Of a stretch of DNA of 64,000 bases, positions 60,601-64,000 are shown piece after piece (positions within the stretch are counted from its first letter, which is position 1; each line of letters begins with the position of its first letter). The position numbers and the translations under genes are program-made. A model generated the notes under the pieces. The model worked only from the letters and a program-made list of their open reading frames with translations. It searched no databases and was not told the DNA's origin. Source of the DNA: Nageia nagi (taxonomy: Eukaryota; Pinophyta); contig JBITNC010000001.1 of NCBI GenBank assembly GCA_050084985.1, forward strand, positions 143,778,001 to 143,842,000, given 5' to 3'.

Positions 60601-61567
60601 AGTTCCTCCATTGATACATCAACCTATAATTTCTTTTTATGACCATGAGAGACAATCAAACAAGGGACTTCAAGGGTTAGATCCACCTCTCCATGTCATC
60701 GGTAAAGTAAATGGTAAAATTGTTAAGAGGATATTAATAGATGAAGGGTCAGATGTCAATATCATATCTACATCAGCATATCACAAATTGAATCTTCCCT
60801 TCTCTCATATTTCTTTGCCATCATTACAAATAAAAGCATTTAATAATGCCTTATGTTCAACAATAGGATCAATAGTGTTACCCATCACCATTGGATGTAA
60901 GATGATACAAACATCATTATATATCATTGAAGGGAACATTGAATAATATAATATTCTTTTAGGCAGACCATGGATTCAAGAAATGGAATGTGTCCCATCT
61001 ACATTTCATGGTTGTCTAAAATACATTCATGAGGGAGTACTCCATTGTGTACGAAGAGATGAAAATCCATACTCACACTATAATATTACAAAATCATCGA
61101 AAACAAAACCTCCTATACAAAATTAAAAAGGGAGATCAGCATCCACCTTTGCTAGGCAAGGGCATAATCATAAAGATATGAGATGGGAATTAAAATCCAA
61201 AGATGATTACATTGATGGAATGCAATCATCGAAACAACCTAAGAGGGTGGTAGATCATATAATGAAAGAAAACCTAAAGCCTAAGTCAATAAAATATGAT
61301 AAGTATGGACATCATGTTTATCATCATCAATTGGGGCATAATACTAAACATTGCCACCAATTAAATCATGCCCTTCATGATTTGATGGATGATATACGGT
61401 TTGAGGTAGATATACCTTTATTGATAGATAACAATTTACATCATCTACAAAATACATACATACATTCCACACAATTAAACAATGATGAATTGTGTTATTT
61501 GCATAAGGATATTCAATCTCCTTCACATCGTTCACATTGGGGCAGTCGTCCCCCATATTACTTTTGA
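57605..61567 (+). pseudogene. gag-pro: Gag-protease polyprotein of element 3, one frame with five nonsense codons
   Basis: The frame is open from TTG 57605; the first ATG is 57650 (MRFVLVALLNYV), giving 1,305 codons to TGA 61565. A long acidic/polar N-terminal region (with WMSSPPPWEEYD) and a coiled coil (about 59200-59370, KLEEEAKLKEKNIELNEKEK) come first. Capsid follows at 59770-60060: FTGNKDPKEHLRWFK, PMTLAPQALEWYNNLPRHSI, FLQHFRIYIKE. The zinc knuckle is CNYHHQRGHSTKNC (60279-60320). Aspartic protease has LIDEGSDVNIIS (60737-60772) and, after a stop, YNILLGRPWIQEM (60948-60986). A second knuckle-like motif, HHVYHHQLGHNTKHCHQL then HALHDLMDD, lies at 61310-61395. Stops are TAA 58538, TAG 59594, TAG 60059, TAA 60944 and TAA 61124; all pieces share one frame with no shift. 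It reads through capsid to protease in the Tat/Ogre manner. Confidence 0.85.
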
Positions 61568-61612
61568 TCTCCTCATGTTTTACATAGATCACATTGGGGC
61601 AATTGCCCCCCA
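61534..61612. repeat. Duplicated palindromic G/C motif at the end of gag-pro
   Basis: CACATTGGGGCAGTCGTCCCCCAT (61533-61556) and CACATTGGGGCAATTGCCCCCCAT (61590-61613) are copies about 57 bases apart. The second contains the perfect palindrome GGGGCAATTGCCCC, a strong stem that could act as a transcript end or recombination site. Confidence 0.75.
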
Positions 61613-61613
61613 T

Positions 61614-64000
61614 AAAAAAAAAAAAATCATCATCAAAACATGATTTAAAAATCACACAAACATCAAAATATGATTAAAACTAAAATGATCATATCTGATT
61701 TTAAAACAGGTTATAATATGTTTATTGCATTTCCATGTCTCCCCTTTTTCCACCTCATATTCGTCCCCCATTATGTTGGAATATTTGAGTATTAGATTAT
61801 ATTCTAACAATTCATCAAGGCATATATACTATACGTTATCCATGATCATTTCCATACCATTATACAAATATGTTTAATACTTATTGTAAAAGAAGCAGTT
61901 TATGAAATTAATATTCTTATTGACTTTACAAACCTTCATCATGAAATTTTTGAAATTTTGGATGATAAACAAACATGACTATGATACACTTAGGGTTATT
62001 ACGGACTCATACACATTTTCACATTTAAATAATCTTAAAACAGTCAAGAATGAGGTGTTACAAGAGCATGATTTCTAGCGAAAGTATTACATGTTCATCC
62101 TATTATTCGCTTCATCTCGAACCCAAGAATCATTTGATAGTTTTATAAAAAAAAAAAAAGAAAAAAAAAAAAGAAGAAAAGAAAGAGAAAAGATGATGAC
62201 AAAAAAAAAAAAGAAAGTATTACTACATCATATCAATGATTCTTGGGTGATTACAATATCCTCTACCGGGGCTATAGACACCTGACTGGCAGTAGAGCAA
62301 GGTTGTAGTGAGATCGAGGGGTTAATCCTCATCGGGGCTATGGACGCCTGTCTGGCAATGGGGCATACCTTACTAGTGGCGACATGTCCATATTGGTTAG
62401 CGACCTTCTTTCCTATGGACCTCTGTACATTTCATATGGATGAACTAGCTTATATATTTTATGCTCTTGTGACATTTAGTTTGAGATTGTCTAGAGATGG
62501 AAATAAACATCATTGCACACACATGAGTCTATGATAATTTTGAGAACATCATGACTTTGTTTTATATCATCTAAAGAAGAAAAAATCTAATGGTGATTGG
62601 TTAATATGGTCAACTTGAATATTATGATCATTACATTTCTTCATCATCCCATACCTCCATCCCATACTATTTATTATTACATAGTAATTAATATTACACT
62701 TATGTTTATCAATGCCTTGATGAGTTGATTAGTTTATCTTTCTAAATACTCAATACATCCTATGTCTATTCATTTGTTATAATATTTTCATATTAACATC
62801 CACCACCACCCCATACACATTATACTATACCAACTTTTATATTTCATTATCCAACATCCATATATTTCCTAATCCATTTTTATCAATTATTAAATTGGAG
62901 GTGCTTCCATATTATTTGAGACAAAGAGTGAGTAATTGCTCTCCCCATTAATATGGGAGTCAACATTGTTGTTGTTAAAACCTTTTTGCTTCTATTCTTA
63001 TCTACAAGTTTAAGCAAGAAATTGCCCTTAGTATATTGATAAAAGTCAACCCTAGAACATTGTTAAATTTTATAGCTTCCATTATTCTTTGGGATCGAGA
63101 ATAAGAAATTATTCTCCCCATTGAATTGGAAGTCAATGTTCTTTTCCTATCATATCCTATCCATTTCAACCCCTTAGAACATCGTTAAAAAATTTCCATC
63201 ATTCCTTGGGATTGAGAGTAAGAAATTGCTCTTCCCTTTGAATTGGAAGTTGATGTTTGTATTCCCTTTCCATTCATTATCATCTACCCATAAATTGAAT
63301 GTGTACTACATCTTGTTCCATATTCTTTGGTACATGTTATCATAAAATAAAAAGTATTAGTAGACCAGCTTGATAAATGATACAATCTAATACTACAATT
63401 TTTCAAATCATTATCCTTAAATTTGAAGATATTTAATAATATCCAAATCAACATCGATGATTGAAATAATAATAAAACTAATAACAATAATAGAAAAACT
63501 TATTCAATATTGAGATACACCATCAATGTGTAGCACATCAAAGTACATTGATGATTAAAGTCTAATAATCATGCTTTTAAATGTCTTAAGAATGAATAAT
63601 AAAATACATAATACAATCATCTATCATTATGTTGATCCTTGTAGTAAACTTGAGTTTGTATCATCATCTCAATAAATAAAGTAGAATGCATTTGTCTTGT
63701 TTTCAAGTCATGTTCAACAAAAAACCTCAATCATGAAAAAACATATTTCTAATGATTTTCGCAAGAAATGATCATGAAACCCATTCTGCTGGGGCAAATA
63801 AATTATCAAACATTAAAATGTTATCTACTTTGAAAGGACTCCACGTCACATACATGCTAATGGCATAGAGCCTATGGAATACAGTGTTCCATAAAATAGC
63901 ATGTTGTAGACAAGCATGAGTACTTAGTAAAATGTAGAACTTATTTTCAAAACACTTTGATTGCAAAAATTCAAAAGTTTATGTTTGATCATAATTTGGG
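61614..64000. other. Region after gag-pro, repeats but no recognised gene
   Basis: Purine-rich A/G tracts lie at 61614-61626 and 62146-62216. A phrase with GGGGCTAT.GAC.CCTG.CTGGCA is duplicated at 62268-62292 and 62333-62357. A unit containing TTGGGAT.GAGA.TAAGAAATT.CTC..CC..TGAATTGGAAGT occurs at about 62910-62965, 63085-63140 and 63205-63260. The minus-strand frame 63772-63966 shows no motif I recognise. No reverse transcriptase, integrase or PMD trace was seen on either strand. Confidence 0.45.

Larger units (their letters stand above)
54824..64000 (+). mobile_element. Tat/Ogre-like LTR retrotransposon with gag-protease (element 3), partial
   Basis: It begins TGTAGACACCTAAAAATG at 54824, inside the right LTR of element 2, and runs past the window end. 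A presumed long 5' LTR is followed at once by a Gag-protease frame (57605-61567). No reverse transcriptase, RNase H or integrase is recognisable in the 2.4 kb after protease, and no second TGTAGACACC occurs in the window. The element is therefore either gag-protease only with its 3' LTR outside, or rearranged. Confidence 0.65.

Noticed and set aside
62091-62285. Lys/Glu-rich frame (KKKEKKKRRKEREK)
   Set aside because: It is encoded by a simple A/G tract and has no start context or neighbours supporting a gene.

Overview
The window is strongly AT-rich eukaryotic DNA that looks like repeat-dense plant nuclear genome. The evidence is plant-type LTR retrotransposons (Ty3/gypsy Tat/Ogre-like Gag, Ty1/copia pol), a CACTA (En/Spm)-like DNA transposon remnant, a plant mobile domain (PMD), GT-AG introns and kilobases of degenerate plant telomere motif (CCCTAAA). 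A large-genome seed plant, perhaps a gymnosperm, is my guess; nothing here fixes the species. I see no intact host gene, tRNA, rRNA or CRISPR. Almost every coding trace is a decayed transposable-element gene.

Layout. (1) 1902-10722: an LTR element on the minus strand (708/724-bp LTRs) with a frameshifted Gag and, in antisense, a PMD-like pseudogene; no pol was found. (2) 11902-29471: a putative 17.6-kb CACTA-like element with short matching termini. It holds a minus-strand multi-exon relic, about 8 kb of telomere-like and related satellites, a plus-strand SET-domain pseudogene and a DUF4216-like exon. (3) 29472-46818: old AT-rich DNA with two decayed copia elements (one split by about 5.5 kb) and a lone LTR-like segment. 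(4) 46819-54823: a second gag-plus-antisense-PMD LTR element, better preserved. Its Gag (704 codons) and three-exon PMD gene (597 codons) keep their frames and are broken only by nonsense codons, 17 of 20 being TAG. (5) 54824-64000: a Tat/Ogre-like element inserted in the right LTR of the previous one, with a long 5' LTR and a 1,305-codon Gag-protease frame; it runs off the window.

How the parts fit. The two gag+PMD elements share architecture: minus-strand LTRs and Gag, a TTTGGTGAA primer-site junction, a degenerate zinc knuckle followed by a DKKAI box, a PMD gene in the opposite direction near the 3' LTR, and no reverse transcriptase or integrase. They look like non-autonomous elements that supply Gag and an antisense PMD protein and would need pol in trans. 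The copy at 49388-51776 has its own TATA box and introns. This and the SET-domain gene in the CACTA-like element are the most interesting parts. All coordinates of decayed elements are approximate, since motif recognition and alignments were done by eye.
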